Shown: piece by piece, positions 1 through 7,960 of the stretch
Numbering within the stretch: position 1 is the first letter of the stretch
Layout of the letters: each line of letters begins with the position of its first letter
Source: Pseudoalteromonas sp. 0303
GTDB taxonomy: Bacteria > Pseudomonadota > Gammaproteobacteria > Enterobacterales > Alteromonadaceae
Direction of reading: 5' to 3'
DNA length: 64,000 bases
Assembly (NCBI RefSeq): GCF_013349995.1
Contig: NZ_JABVXF010000023.1
Span: 1 to 64,000, forward strand
Notes under the pieces: model-generated
Told to the model about the DNA's origin: nothing
Database searches by the model: none
The model's input: only the letters and a program-made list of their open reading frames with translations
Made by a program: the position numbers and the translations under genes

Positions 1-16
1 AGTTAGTTGCCTAACT
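1..16. repeat. Short perfect hairpin at window edge
   Basis: A 6-bp inverted repeat, AGTTAG and CTAACT, encloses the tetraloop TTGC. No T-run follows. It may belong to the 3' region of a gene left of the window, but nothing more can be said. Confidence 0.3.
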
Positions 17-29
17 ACGGATTGTGCAT

Positions 30-70
30 GATCATTCTGATCGGTCAACTGATCAACTTCTTAACTGATC
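30..70. repeat. Cluster of four GATC sites downstream of hupB
   Basis: GATC occurs at 30-33, 39-42, 51-54 and 67-70, three of them as CTGATC. This is far denser than the one per 256 bp expected by chance. They lie between the hupB stop and the window edge. Dam methylation or SeqA-like binding is a possibility only; no origin features accompany them. Confidence 0.35.
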
Positions 71-77
71 AGCATTA

Positions 78-95
78 GGCTATAAGCCCTTTTTT
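78..95 (+). terminator. Possible rho-independent terminator, plus strand
   Basis: A short GGCT/AGCC stem is followed directly by C and a run of six T on the plus strand. It would serve a plus-strand gene left of the window and would also converge on hupB. The stem is only 4 bp, so support is weak. Confidence 0.35.
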
Positions 96-117
96 CAATA
101 ATTAGTAAGTTACCCTA

Positions 118-393
118 TTAAGGATTAACTTGGTCTTTAAGACCTTTACCCGCTTTAAAGCTTGGGATAGTTGCTGCTGCGATTTGGATTTCTGCACCAG
201 TTTGTGGGTTACGGCCAGTACGCGCTGCGCGCTCTTTTACTGAGAAAGTACCGAAACCAACTAATGCTACTGAGTTACCTTCTTTAAGAGAGCTAGTAAC
301 TGCTCCAGTGAATGCATCTAGTGCACGAGTTGCTGCCGCTTTTGAGATTTCTGCATCAGTAGCAATTTTTTCAACTAATTGAGCTTTATTCAT
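118..393 (-). CDS. hupB: DNA-binding protein HU-beta
   Basis: Nucleoid-associated HU protein that binds and bends duplex DNA as a dimer. The 91-residue product has the usual family length, the GFGTF core near residues 46-50 and the beta-arm signature RNPQTG at 61-66, whose proline intercalates into DNA. The [13 protein letters not shown] stretch and VKERAARTG match HU-beta better than HU-alpha. The ATG at 393 is chosen, although the frame stays open upstream, because AGGA lies just ahead of it and the family begins MNK. It stands alone, about 200 bp from the next gene. Identification as HU is very secure; beta versus alpha is by similarity. Confidence 0.96.
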   Translation of the reverse strand: MNKAQLVEKIATDAEISKAAATRALDAFTGAVTSSLKEGNSVALVGFGTFSVKERAARTGRNPQTGAEIQIAAATIPSFKAGKGLKDQVNP

Positions 394-597
394 TGTTAGA
401 TTCCTATTCGTTATTATTTTGCCTTCGCAAAACCTATCTTTATGCATTTTTGAGAAGTTAGCAACAGCAAATTGCTATTTTTACGTAATTTATTCAAAAA
501 TGACTACTATTTAACTATCAGTCACAAGGTTAGTGACATCAGTATTAATAAAGACTTAATTTAACTTCCATCACAAAATTTTATGATAGCTAAATCA

Positions 598-1131
598 TCA
601 TTCAATTTTCTCGATAACCAAGGTAACTTCCCCGACCTCAAAGCCAAACTTATCAATAGCGGTACGGTTTATCAAGCGTGATTGTGTTACCAAGTACATC
701 CAATCATCGAAGTTTACCACTAAAGTACTACCATCATATGGAAGCTCGACAGAATATGTCCAATGGAACACGCTTCCATTGCTCTCCCCCTTTGCTTCGC
801 CAATCACATCTGATGCTGTCCCTGTGATACTGCCATCATCATTAATGGTTATGTACCAAACACGGGTTTGCGTTTCGCCATCATCATAAACAAATTGCTC
901 GTCAATCACTCCCTGATTGCCGTTCCAAGATGCTTGCATGTCAACTACCAGCTTACGAGTTAACTCGCCCTTGTGGTCTTGCACAACGCCGTAGGCTTTG
1001 AGCTCACCACTAAAAAACTGCTTAAAGTCAAACTTAGGCTCTGTGCCTTGATAATAATCAACATCTGGCGCAGAGCAGCTGGTAATTAACAGTACCATAG
1101 CAAAAATAAAGAGTGCTTTGAGCTTAATCAT
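598..1131 (-). CDS. DUF3833 family lipoprotein
   Basis: A 177-residue predicted lipoprotein: a hydrophobic signal ends in LITSC with the lipidated cysteine at residue 19. The rest is a soluble beta-rich domain with the FDFKQFFSGELKAYGVVQ and TRVW patterns of DUF3833. The ATG at 1131 has GAGGG six bases upstream and overlaps the stop of the preceding chalcone-isomerase-like gene by 8 bp, so the two are co-translated. DUF3833 genes often sit in ChrR/ECF photo-oxidative stress loci, as here. Molecular function is unknown; an envelope role is inferred from the lipobox. Confidence 0.85.
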   Translation of the reverse strand: MIKLKALFIFAMVLLITSCSAPDVDYYQGTEPKFDFKQFFSGELKAYGVVQDHKGELTRKLVVDMQASWNGNQGVIDEQFVYDDGETQTRVWYITINDDGSITGTASDVIGEAKGESNGSVFHWTYSVELPYDGSTLVVNFDDWMYLVTQSRLINRTAIDKFGFEVGEVTLVIEKIE

Positions 1132-1621
1132 GTTTCCCTCCAATAAGCTGTTTACGAAGTGATGGTTCAGACGTGTCGGCGCTTAGCCAAATTGCTAAGA
1201 AGTTGTCAGCGAATCTATTATCATCGATCTGACCTAGTTTTTTATCATTAAAGTAGAAAGTGCCGATCCCTTGCTCGTTGGTTTGAAACGACAACGAATC
1301 GTTTTTTTTGATATCAGGCCAAAGGGCTAATAATTGGTTATCGTAAGTACCTACCATGTCATTGAGCTTTAAATGTTGCCATTGCTCGTTGGTTGCTTTG
1401 ACGATGTCTTTCGCATCGAAATCCCGCAAATAAGTAAGTGTAAGTTTGCTGGGGTGTTGGCCAAACTGATACGAACCCGATGGGGTCTCTAATTTAGCGT
1501 TATAAACATCCCAAAACAAATACTCCATTTTCGCTTGGCCAACCGTTTTAAAGCCATTTGCATACACGCCCGCAGAGAACAATAACGCAGCAAATAAACT
1601 TAAATTAAGTGACTGTTTCAT
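1124..1621 (-). CDS. Secreted chalcone-isomerase-like protein
   Basis: A 165-residue protein with a cleavable signal peptide (cut after VYA-N, about residue 21) and a chalcone-isomerase-like fold domain seen in many bacterial periplasmic proteins. Those have no known flavonoid activity and may bind fatty acids. An upstream in-frame TTG exists, but AAGGA lies 8 bases ahead of the ATG at 1621. The gene begins a two-gene unit with the DUF3833 lipoprotein and has its own ECF-type promoter at 1652-1679. Its place in the regulon suggests a role in lipid or envelope response to oxidation; this is inference. Confidence 0.8.
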   Translation of the reverse strand: MKQSLNLSLFAALLFSAGVYANGFKTVGQAKMEYLFWDVYNAKLETPSGSYQFGQHPSKLTLTYLRDFDAKDIVKATNEQWQHLKLNDMVGTYDNQLLALWPDIKKNDSLSFQTNEQGIGTFYFNDKKLGQIDDNRFADNFLAIWLSADTSEPSLRKQLIGGKHD

Positions 1622-1651
1622 CAAATAATCCTTAAAGTTGTGTTATCAAAC

Positions 1652-1679
1652 ACTACGAAAAACCACCTAAAACTGATCA
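1652..1679 (-). promoter_or_regulatory. ECF (ChrR-group) sigma promoter for the 1.1-1.6 kb unit
   Basis: On the minus strand TGATC (1679-1675) is followed after 17 bases by CGTA (1657-1654). This is identical in motif and spacing to the promoter before the sigma gene at 10223-10250. The -35 overlaps the stop codon of the DUF2878 gene. The element lies about 35 bp before the chalcone-isomerase-like start, so this pair should respond to the sigma factor independently of the long operon. Confidence 0.7.
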
Positions 1680-2171
1680 TTTAGCCGTTAAAAATCGCTT
1701 ATTAATAGCGATAATAGCCATAAACATACTTGCCCAACCTAAGCCATACACAAGCCAAAACTGCCAAAGAACAAGCTCAGTATTAAGTACTTCAAAGCGC
1801 ATTCCAGCGTAGTAACTAGCAGGAGCAAATAACACACAAACACCCCATGCAATATACCAAGGCAGCTTTTGTAGGAATTGCATCGAAGTATTAATGGTTA
1901 AAAGCAGTGCAGCCCAAAGTACAGCAAGCCATAAAGGAAAAGGGCTTACTTTAAAGGCAAGTAAATTTAAGCTGCTGGCAAGCCATTCATAGCCCAGTGC
2001 GAGAGGCAAGCCACATAAGAGTAGCCAACTATCTTGCTGGCGTTGCTTTGATAGATAAATCATCAAAGCGACAACAGCTAAAGCGGGTATCAGAGAGTTA
2101 TGCTCAAGGAGTAAGGCCATAAACCAGACTCCTTGAAACAAAGCAAAATTAATAATCGAGCGCGATATCAT
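1677..2171 (-). CDS. DUF2878 family inner-membrane protein
   Basis: A 164-residue, very hydrophobic protein with about five or six membrane helices, short loops and a basic C-terminus (NKRFLTAK). It matches DUF2878, a family recurrently found beside cyclopropane-synthase-like and DUF1365 genes. The ATG at 2171 lies within the 3' end of the cfa-like gene (23-bp overlap) with AGG just upstream. It is the last gene of the ECF-led operon. Function unknown; transport or membrane association of the lipid-modifying proteins is speculation. Confidence 0.8.
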   Translation of the reverse strand: MISRSIINFALFQGVWFMALLLEHNSLIPALAVVALMIYLSKQRQQDSWLLLCGLPLALGYEWLASSLNLLAFKVSPFPLWLAVLWAALLLTINTSMQFLQKLPWYIAWGVCVLFAPASYYAGMRFEVLNTELVLWQFWLVYGLGWASMFMAIIAINKRFLTAK

Positions 2172-3411
2172 CGCCTGAATGACCAAAACGAGGTTTACGG
2201 GCAACTAAATGCACAGTACTGATAGCACGGGTTCTAAACGCACCTTCACAGTAAGCTAAATAAAATAACCATAAACGATAGAATCGCTGGTCAAATTTGA
2301 CTTTATCTATTTCAGGCCAGCTAGCGACAAAGCGCTCGCGCCAATCAGCCAGTGTTCTTGCATAGTGAACACCAATATCTTTTACACTATGCACAACCAT
2401 GTCTGTTTGCTGCTTTATTTGCTTATTCATTTCGTCTAAACAAGGCAAACAGCCACCCGGGAAAATGTACTGCTGGATGAAATCGGAATTTTTAAGGTAG
2501 TGGCTGTAACGCTGATCAGCTATGGTGATTGCTTGAATAAGCATTGCACCACTGTCTTTTAGTAAAGACTGACATTTTGCAAAAAAGCCAGGCAAATACT
2601 CATGCCCAACAGCTTCAATCATTTCGATTGATACAAGCTTATCGTACTTGCCTTCTAAAAGACGATAATCCTGCTTTAATAACGTGATTTTATGCTCAAG
2701 GTTAAGCTCTTTGACCTTTTGTTCCACATAAGCATGTTGCTCGTCAGAAATGGTGGTCGTCGTTACATGGCAATCAAAATGCGTTGCGGCATAAATCGCA
2801 AAGGCGCCCCACCCTGTGCCAATCTCAATCACCGAATCACCTGGTTGTAAATCAACCTGCTCACAAATCAATGCTAGTTTGTGCTCTTGGGCCTGTTCAA
2901 GGCTAGCTTGTTTTGACGGGTAAACAGCGCATGAATACAACATTTCGTCACTTAAAAATGCACTGTATAAATCGTTGCCTAAATCATAGTGCGCCGCAAT
3001 GTTCTTTTTTGAACCGCTTGCTGAGTTTTTATTTTTAATGTGATTAACTCGGTGCGCAATGCCGCTTAAGAAGGCGAATTTTTTCTCGAATGCATCTAGC
3101 TGTTCTTGATTAAGGGCAAATATTTCAATAAGTTTAGTGAGGTTGTCACAATCCCAATAGCCGAGAATATACGCCTCGCCGGCCCCCACACTGCCAGACA
3201 AAGCAAATGACTTATACATAGCAGCATCATTTACCGTGACTGTTGCGTGTAAATCACTTGTAATGTCACCGAATTGCTCCTTTTGATTACCCTCTTTTAG
3301 GGTAATGCAACCGACATTGATACTATTGAATGCACCTATTACCAGTTTTTTATAAAGCTTTGTCATCCAGCCGGTCGTTTGGGCTTGCGTTAAATTTGAT
3401 ACTTTTTCCAT
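2149..3411 (-). CDS. Cyclopropane-fatty-acid-synthase-like SAM methyltransferase
   Basis: A 420-residue member of the CFA synthase family, which transfers a methylene or methyl group from S-adenosylmethionine onto double bonds of phospholipid acyl chains at the inner membrane. Visible are HYDLGND (141-147), MLYSCA (157-162) and the SAM-binding EIGTGWG (196-202). ATG at 3411 with AGGTGA upstream is preferred over an upstream in-frame candidate because it starts 4 bp after the DUF1365 stop. Within this operon the family could also be a methylase for furan fatty acids, as in the Rhodobacter photo-oxidative regulon. Enzyme family is secure; the exact product is not. Confidence 0.93.
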   Translation of the reverse strand: MEKVSNLTQAQTTGWMTKLYKKLVIGAFNSINVGCITLKEGNQKEQFGDITSDLHATVTVNDAAMYKSFALSGSVGAGEAYILGYWDCDNLTKLIEIFALNQEQLDAFEKKFAFLSGIAHRVNHIKNKNSASGSKKNIAAHYDLGNDLYSAFLSDEMLYSCAVYPSKQASLEQAQEHKLALICEQVDLQPGDSVIEIGTGWGAFAIYAATHFDCHVTTTTISDEQHAYVEQKVKELNLEHKITLLKQDYRLLEGKYDKLVSIEMIEAVGHEYLPGFFAKCQSLLKDSGAMLIQAITIADQRYSHYLKNSDFIQQYIFPGGCLPCLDEMNKQIKQQTDMVVHSVKDIGVHYARTLADWRERFVASWPEIDKVKFDQRFYRLWLFYLAYCEGAFRTRAISTVHLVARKPRFGHSGDDIALDY

Positions 3412-3415
3412 CACA

Positions 3416-4192
3416 TCACCTAGTTGAATTCTCTTGTTTGCCCGAGTGGCCAATAAATGGCACACGTTTGCAAAACAACTTCAAAGCATGAAGGTAAATA
3501 CCTTTAAAAATACTTAACGTCATAGCCGGAAACTGTTTAAGCACGGCACTAACCTGCTCTTTCGTGAGAGGGTGCTTTTGCAAACGCAGGGTTGCATCAA
3601 ACAAAAGAGTGTCGTCTTTTTTATTTTCAATATGAATCATGGTGTTATCAGAATTCATTCTAATATGCCAATGATAGTTCATATCTAAGTTCATGAAAGG
3701 TGATACGGAGAAAACCTTTTTAAAGTTCACTTTTTTTTCAAGGGGTACGACATAATAATGACGCTCATTCCAAGGCGTATTGCTGACTTCAGCAAGCATG
3801 TGAGTGAACTCGCCATAACTAGTTTGAAAGAAGAAAAAATTAACCGGGCTAAAATAAATTCCTAAGCAGCGCACCTGTCCGAGCATAAAAACATGGGCAA
3901 ATTCATCGTCAATGCCAAGCTCTTTAATTTTATTAAGTGCACGCTGTTTGAGTGGCAGCTGCATATCGGTTTGATAATTAAAATAGTCGCTCTGATTAAA
4001 TTTGAGCGCCTTAAAGCCACTTAAGCCAAGCCAAGGATGAACACCATTAAGTTCATCAGGCTTAGCTAAATCAACCCACATCATATAAAGCGGGTACTTA
4101 AAGTGATGCTCTTTGACGGCAAAGCGCCTGTGGCGAACATCACCTACATATATGGCGCTATTCAAACTCGACTCCGAGTTGCTTTGCCACAT
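3416..4192 (-). CDS. DUF1365 domain-containing protein
   Basis: A 258-residue DUF1365 protein, recognised by the N-terminal YVGDVRHRRF, the SPVNFFFF centre and the AEVSNTPWNERHYYV segment. No signal peptide is seen. DUF1365 genes are nearly always paired with an FAD amine-oxidase-like gene and a CFA-synthase-like gene, exactly the neighbours here, implying a joint pathway of acyl-chain modification. The gene overlaps the end of the amine-oxidase-like gene by 35 bp. The ATG at 4192 has only a weak ribosome site, so translational coupling is likely. Biochemical role unknown. Confidence 0.9.
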   Translation of the reverse strand: MWQSNSESSLNSAIYVGDVRHRRFAVKEHHFKYPLYMMWVDLAKPDELNGVHPWLGLSGFKALKFNQSDYFNYQTDMQLPLKQRALNKIKELGIDDEFAHVFMLGQVRCLGIYFSPVNFFFFQTSYGEFTHMLAEVSNTPWNERHYYVVPLEKKVNFKKVFSVSPFMNLDMNYHWHIRMNSDNTMIHIENKKDDTLLFDATLRLQKHPLTKEQVSAVLKQFPAMTLSIFKGIYLHALKLFCKRVPFIGHSGKQENSTR

Positions 4193-5414
4193 TTACAGCA
4201 CTTCTTACACCGTCTTCGTGGAAGCCGTTGTACCAGTACGCACCGCAAAAATAGCTATTATTTTTACCGTCAATAAGAGACTTTTGCTGCTGAGCGGCAA
4301 TCGACTGTTTATTAAATACCGGATGATGATAAGTAAACTCACGCAGAATTCTGTCTTTTTTAATGCCTTCAAGGTGATTAAGCGTGACACAAAATTGCGT
4401 GTCGCTCTTAATGCCTTGCAAAATATTCATCTGATAAGTCACAACAGCAGCTTTGTCTGTGTTGTTATTTAACAGATAATTCCAGCTCGCCCATGCGGCT
4501 TTGCGTTTTGGTAGCAGTGTAGTATCAGTGTGTAGTACCACTGAGTTAGCCGTATAAGGTATCGCTGATAGAACACTTTTTTCGTCTTCAGTCGGATCTA
4601 ATAACAGTTTTAATGCTTGATCTGAGTGGCAAGCAAACACAACTTTATCGAATGATTCACTGTGGCCATCATCAAAATGAACATGCACATTGTCATCTTT
4701 TCGAGATACCGAGCTGATATTACTATTTAAACGAATTTTATCAGCAAAACCTTGGATCATAGGTTTAATGTATTCGCGAGAGCCACCCGGAATAACATAC
4801 CACTGCGGGCGATTAGTGATATCCAACAAACCGTGGTTATAAAAGAACTTAACAAAAAACTCTACGCCAACCTGCGCCATTTCTTTAATGCTTGTTGACC
4901 AAATAGCAGCGCCCATCGGCAAGATATAATGAAAACGGAAGAACTCGTTAAAATCATGCTCGTCTAAAAACTCACCTAGGGTTTGATTTTCCTTGTAATT
5001 TTGTTCAGCATGCAATGATTTACAGACATCATTAAAGCGAACAATGTCTTTTAAAAGTTTCCAGAATTTAGGGCGAAAGATATTGCGCTTTTGTGCGAAC
5101 AAACTCCAAAAAGTATGGCCGTTATATTCAAAGCCGGTTTGTTCGTTATGCACACTAAAGCTCATTTGGGTTTTCTGACGCTCAACGCCCAAGCGCTTAA
5201 GTAGTTTTTCAAAATATGGGTAAGTTCGGTCGTTAAAGACAATAAAGCCTGTATCAACAGCGTACTCAACGCCATCAACTTTTACGTCTATGGTTGCAGT
5301 ATGGCCACCTATGTAGTCGTTTTTCTCAAATACGGTTACATCGTAGTGCTTATGCAATAGGTGCGCACAGCTTAAACCCGCTATGCCAGATCCAATAACA
5401 GCCACTTTTTTCAA
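4158..5414 (-). CDS. FAD-dependent amine-oxidase-like oxidoreductase
   Basis: A 418-residue flavoprotein of the NAD(P)/FAD amine oxidase superfamily. The dinucleotide-binding GSGIAG (8-13) opens the protein and YIGGHTAT follows the second strand. The start is taken as TTG at 5414: AAGGA lies 8 bases upstream, and the TTG overlaps the TGA stop of the preceding dehydrogenase gene (TTGA). The frame is open further upstream but lacks a better site. Relatives in photo-oxidative loci are thought to desaturate or oxidise modified fatty acids (compare furan-fatty-acid pathways). Fold confident, substrate inferred. Confidence 0.9.
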   Translation of the reverse strand: MKKVAVIGSGIAGLSCAHLLHKHYDVTVFEKNDYIGGHTATIDVKVDGVEYAVDTGFIVFNDRTYPYFEKLLKRLGVERQKTQMSFSVHNEQTGFEYNGHTFWSLFAQKRNIFRPKFWKLLKDIVRFNDVCKSLHAEQNYKENQTLGEFLDEHDFNEFFRFHYILPMGAAIWSTSIKEMAQVGVEFFVKFFYNHGLLDITNRPQWYVIPGGSREYIKPMIQGFADKIRLNSNISSVSRKDDNVHVHFDDGHSESFDKVVFACHSDQALKLLLDPTEDEKSVLSAIPYTANSVVLHTDTTLLPKRKAAWASWNYLLNNNTDKAAVVTYQMNILQGIKSDTQFCVTLNHLEGIKKDRILREFTYHHPVFNKQSIAAQQQKSLIDGKNNSYFCGAYWYNGFHEDGVRSAVNVAKQLGVEFE

Positions 5415-6121
5415 CGTGATAATCCTTTTGCAAGCTTCAGCCAAAGTGGCGTAGGAAGCATTCTTAAAAATTTTAAAATGAAGGTAAAACGGTGCGGAAA
5501 GTGCACTTCTTTGCGCCTTTTCGCGACCCCTTTATAAATATAATTTGCCGCTTTTTCTGCACTCACAGCCATAGGCATTGGAAAGTCATTTTTGTCTGTA
5601 AGCGGCGTTTTAACAAAACCTGGGTGAACTAAAGTGACATCGATATCTTTTAAATCAACCGCTAAGCTATTAGCTAAATAACTTACACCGGCTTTAGACG
5701 CACCATATGCTTGGCTGCGTGGTAAGGGTAAATAAGTCACACTAGAGCTTACGATCACCAGCTGACCACCGGGCTTTATTTTTGGTAATAACGCCTCCAG
5801 GCAATAGCCCATACTGAGCAAGTTGGTCGTGATCACCCGCTCAAACAAACTGCTGTCAAAATTGCGAGCATCATCAATGTATTCACAATTGCCAGCATTT
5901 AGAATAACCCGGTCAAATTGTGTATAAGTCACTGTGCTCGAACGAATATCTTGAAGGTCGGTTGCGTCAAACTGGCAAGACTCTATATTTTGATGCTGGC
6001 TCAATTTAGCAAGCTTTTCTGTATTTCTACCGCATGCAATGACCTGTTCATTATTGTCTGCATAAAGCTTTGCTAATGACTCGCCAATACCTGAGGTTGC
6101 ACCTGTAATTAATGTCGTCAT
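5411..6121 (-). CDS. Short-chain dehydrogenase/reductase (SDR)
   Basis: A 236-residue classical SDR. The cofactor motif TGATSGIG spans 6-13, NAG is near 75-77, and the catalytic set is Ser (125-127), Tyr139 and Lys143 in the YGASK segment. The C-terminal part carries a basic and hydrophobic tail. ATG at 6121 overlaps the upstream stop as TAATG, and the downstream gene starts within this gene's stop, so it lies inside a continuous operon. Its place beside FAD oxidase, DUF1365 and CFA-like genes suggests a redox step on a lipid intermediate. Substrate unknown. Confidence 0.92.
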   Translation of the reverse strand: MTTLITGATSGIGESLAKLYADNNEQVIACGRNTEKLAKLSQHQNIESCQFDATDLQDIRSSTVTYTQFDRVILNAGNCEYIDDARNFDSSLFERVITTNLLSMGYCLEALLPKIKPGGQLVIVSSSVTYLPLPRSQAYGASKAGVSYLANSLAVDLKDIDVTLVHPGFVKTPLTDKNDFPMPMAVSAEKAANYIYKGVAKRRKEVHFPHRFTFILKFLRMLPTPLWLKLAKGLSR

Positions 6122-6567
6122 TATGCACTCGCTCTTTTATCGATGTATTTCACAGCCGAGCCAAGCACTGGAATATGCCTGTAGAGCATAGCACCTACGT
6201 CAAAATAATCGCGATGATTGATTATTTTATCGCCAGCAAATTTTAAACGGCTATGACCCGCAACCGAGATTGCTTGGCCTTTATTGAGCTTTGGATGGCG
6301 ATAATGCATGGTCCAATAAATAAACGCGATGTCATCTTTGCTCTGAATATTTTCAGTCACATAGCTGTCTTCGATAGCAAATTCACAAGAAAGCACATTG
6401 GCATAGAGGTTTTTGAAATAGTCACGCAGCTCCCCAAGACCATTTACCGCATGCAAAGGATCTGCAAACTGGATATCTGGGTGATAAATTTCATCCAGTA
6501 ACTGTAAATTGTCTTTATTGAGTGATTGATAAACACTAATAAACCTATCAAGGATCGCCTTGTCCAT
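6121..6567 (-). CDS. NTF2-like (SnoaL-type) protein
   Basis: A 148-residue protein with the cone-shaped NTF2/SnoaL fold signature: an N-terminal helix ending in LDEIYHPDIQFADPLH, a central YWTMHYRHPKL strand region, and a C-terminal strand HRDYFDVGAMLYRH. Such proteins are small enzymes or ligand-binding partners; no catalytic assignment can be made. The ATG is 1 base after the photolyase stop, with AAGGTG in the photolyase 3' end as ribosome site. Homologues recur in ECF/ChrR-controlled operons of marine gammaproteobacteria, supporting a shared stress role. Confidence 0.85.
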   Translation of the reverse strand: MDKAILDRFISVYQSLNKDNLQLLDEIYHPDIQFADPLHAVNGLGELRDYFKNLYANVLSCEFAIEDSYVTENIQSKDDIAFIYWTMHYRHPKLNKGQAISVAGHSRLKFAGDKIINHRDYFDVGAMLYRHIPVLGSAVKYIDKRASA

Positions 6568-6568
6568 G

Positions 6569-7960
6569 TCACACCTTAAATGCGTTTAGCGCTCGCTCTC
6601 GCGCGGCTTTATGATCAACAATTGCTGGCCAATAACTGCTCGACTTACCCTGTTTCGCTAAATAATCATGCGGAAAATGGATTTGTTTGGCAGGTATTTT
6701 TTCCAGCTCTGGTAAATATTTACGGATAAATTCACCATCTGGATCAAATCGCTCGCTTTGGGTGATAGGATTAAAAATTCGAAAATACGGTTGAGCATCA
6801 CACCCCGTACTTGCAGCCCATTGCCAGCCACCGTTGTTAGAGGCAAGGTCGCCGTCTATAAGATGCTGCATGAAAAAGCGTTCGCCTTTACGCCAATCAA
6901 TTAATAAGTGCTTGGTTAAAAAGCTCGCGACTACCATGCGTAAACGGTTATGCATCCAGCCAGTTTGCAGTAGTTGCCTCATTGCAGCATCAACTAATGG
7001 ATAGCCTGTTTTACCTTCGCACCATGCTTTAAAGTCGCTGTCATCATCACGCCACTTCACGGCGTTGTATTTCTCATTAAAGTTATCGTATTTATTTAGG
7101 TTCGGATAAATCGCGATAAGATGGCGGTAAAATTCACGCCAAATCAGTTCGTTAACCCAACAAAATAAGTTACTTTTACTACTGCGTAGTACATCAGGGT
7201 GGCGCTGTTGGATCAGTGCCAATAATTGATGAACGCTAATAATGCCAAGTGCTAAGTAAGGGCTTAAACCTGAGGTGCCTTTAATGCTTGGGATATCTCG
7301 TTGGTCTTGATATGTTGCGAGTTTTTCTTCAATAAAGCGCGCGCAAACGTGGCTGAGCGTTTCATCATCTGCAGGCCACTTTTCTGAGCTTCCGTCTGAG
7401 GCTAATAACTCACTTGGCTGCCACTCAATGGGTTCGAACATCTTAGGCGGCTCAGCAAAATAAAAGTGGGTGTCTTGATAAACTTTTAGCCATGCATTTT
7501 TAAATGGCGTGAATACTTTAAACATTTCGCCGCTTTGATTTTTGATGCTTCCCGGTGGCGCAATTACATCGCCATCGTATGCGTAAAAAGCAATCCCTTT
7601 ACTATCAGCGTGCTGTAAAAAGGCTTTATCTCGGTTTACTTCATTAAGCTCATATTCGTTGTTAGCGTATACATTTTTTACTTGATGTTGCTCGCAAAAT
7701 GACGCTAATTTTTCAACACAACCGGCGTAATCAGCTGCATCAATAATATGTAATTCAATGCCTTTGCTAGCTAAAAGCTCCCCCAAGAAGCTAAGCCTAC
7801 GCTTTAATAAATCTAGCTGGATAGCAGCCACAACATGCTTTTGCCATTGCTTTTCAGTAATAAAAAATACCGCATTTCTGCAACCATTTTCGATTGCCTG
7901 ATACAAAGCGTCGTTATTAAAAAGGCGCAGATCGCGCCTAAACCAAAATAATGTATTCAT
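6569..7960 (-). CDS. phrB: Deoxyribodipyrimidine photolyase (class I)
   Basis: Light-driven FAD enzyme that splits cyclobutane pyrimidine dimers. The 463-residue length is typical. The N-terminal alpha/beta antenna domain starts WFRRDLRL. The C-terminal FAD-binding domain carries GWMHNRLRM, DWRKGERFF, DGDLASNNGGWQW and YFRIFNP, all diagnostic of class I CPD photolyases. ATG at 7960 overlaps the upstream stop (TAATG), with GGA in range. Control by an ECF/ChrR system fits known photo-oxidative regulons in which photolyase is a standard member. Confidence 0.97.
   Translation of the reverse strand: MNTLFWFRRDLRLFNNDALYQAIENGCRNAVFFITEKQWQKHVVAAIQLDLLKRRLSFLGELLASKGIELHIIDAADYAGCVEKLASFCEQHQVKNVYANNEYELNEVNRDKAFLQHADSKGIAFYAYDGDVIAPPGSIKNQSGEMFKVFTPFKNAWLKVYQDTHFYFAEPPKMFEPIEWQPSELLASDGSSEKWPADDETLSHVCARFIEEKLATYQDQRDIPSIKGTSGLSPYLALGIISVHQLLALIQQRHPDVLRSSKSNLFCWVNELIWREFYRHLIAIYPNLNKYDNFNEKYNAVKWRDDDSDFKAWCEGKTGYPLVDAAMRQLLQTGWMHNRLRMVVASFLTKHLLIDWRKGERFFMQHLIDGDLASNNGGWQWAASTGCDAQPYFRIFNPITQSERFDPDGEFIRKYLPELEKIPAKQIHFPHDYLAKQGKSSSYWPAIVDHKAARERALNAFKV

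Noticed and set aside
1-117. Replication origin suggested by the GATC cluster
   Set aside because: No DnaA boxes, AT-rich 13-mers or dnaA/gidA neighbours were seen.
4113-4472. Plus-strand open frame across the DUF1365/amine-oxidase junction
   Set aside because: It is antisense to two well-supported genes, has no ribosome site and has no family features.
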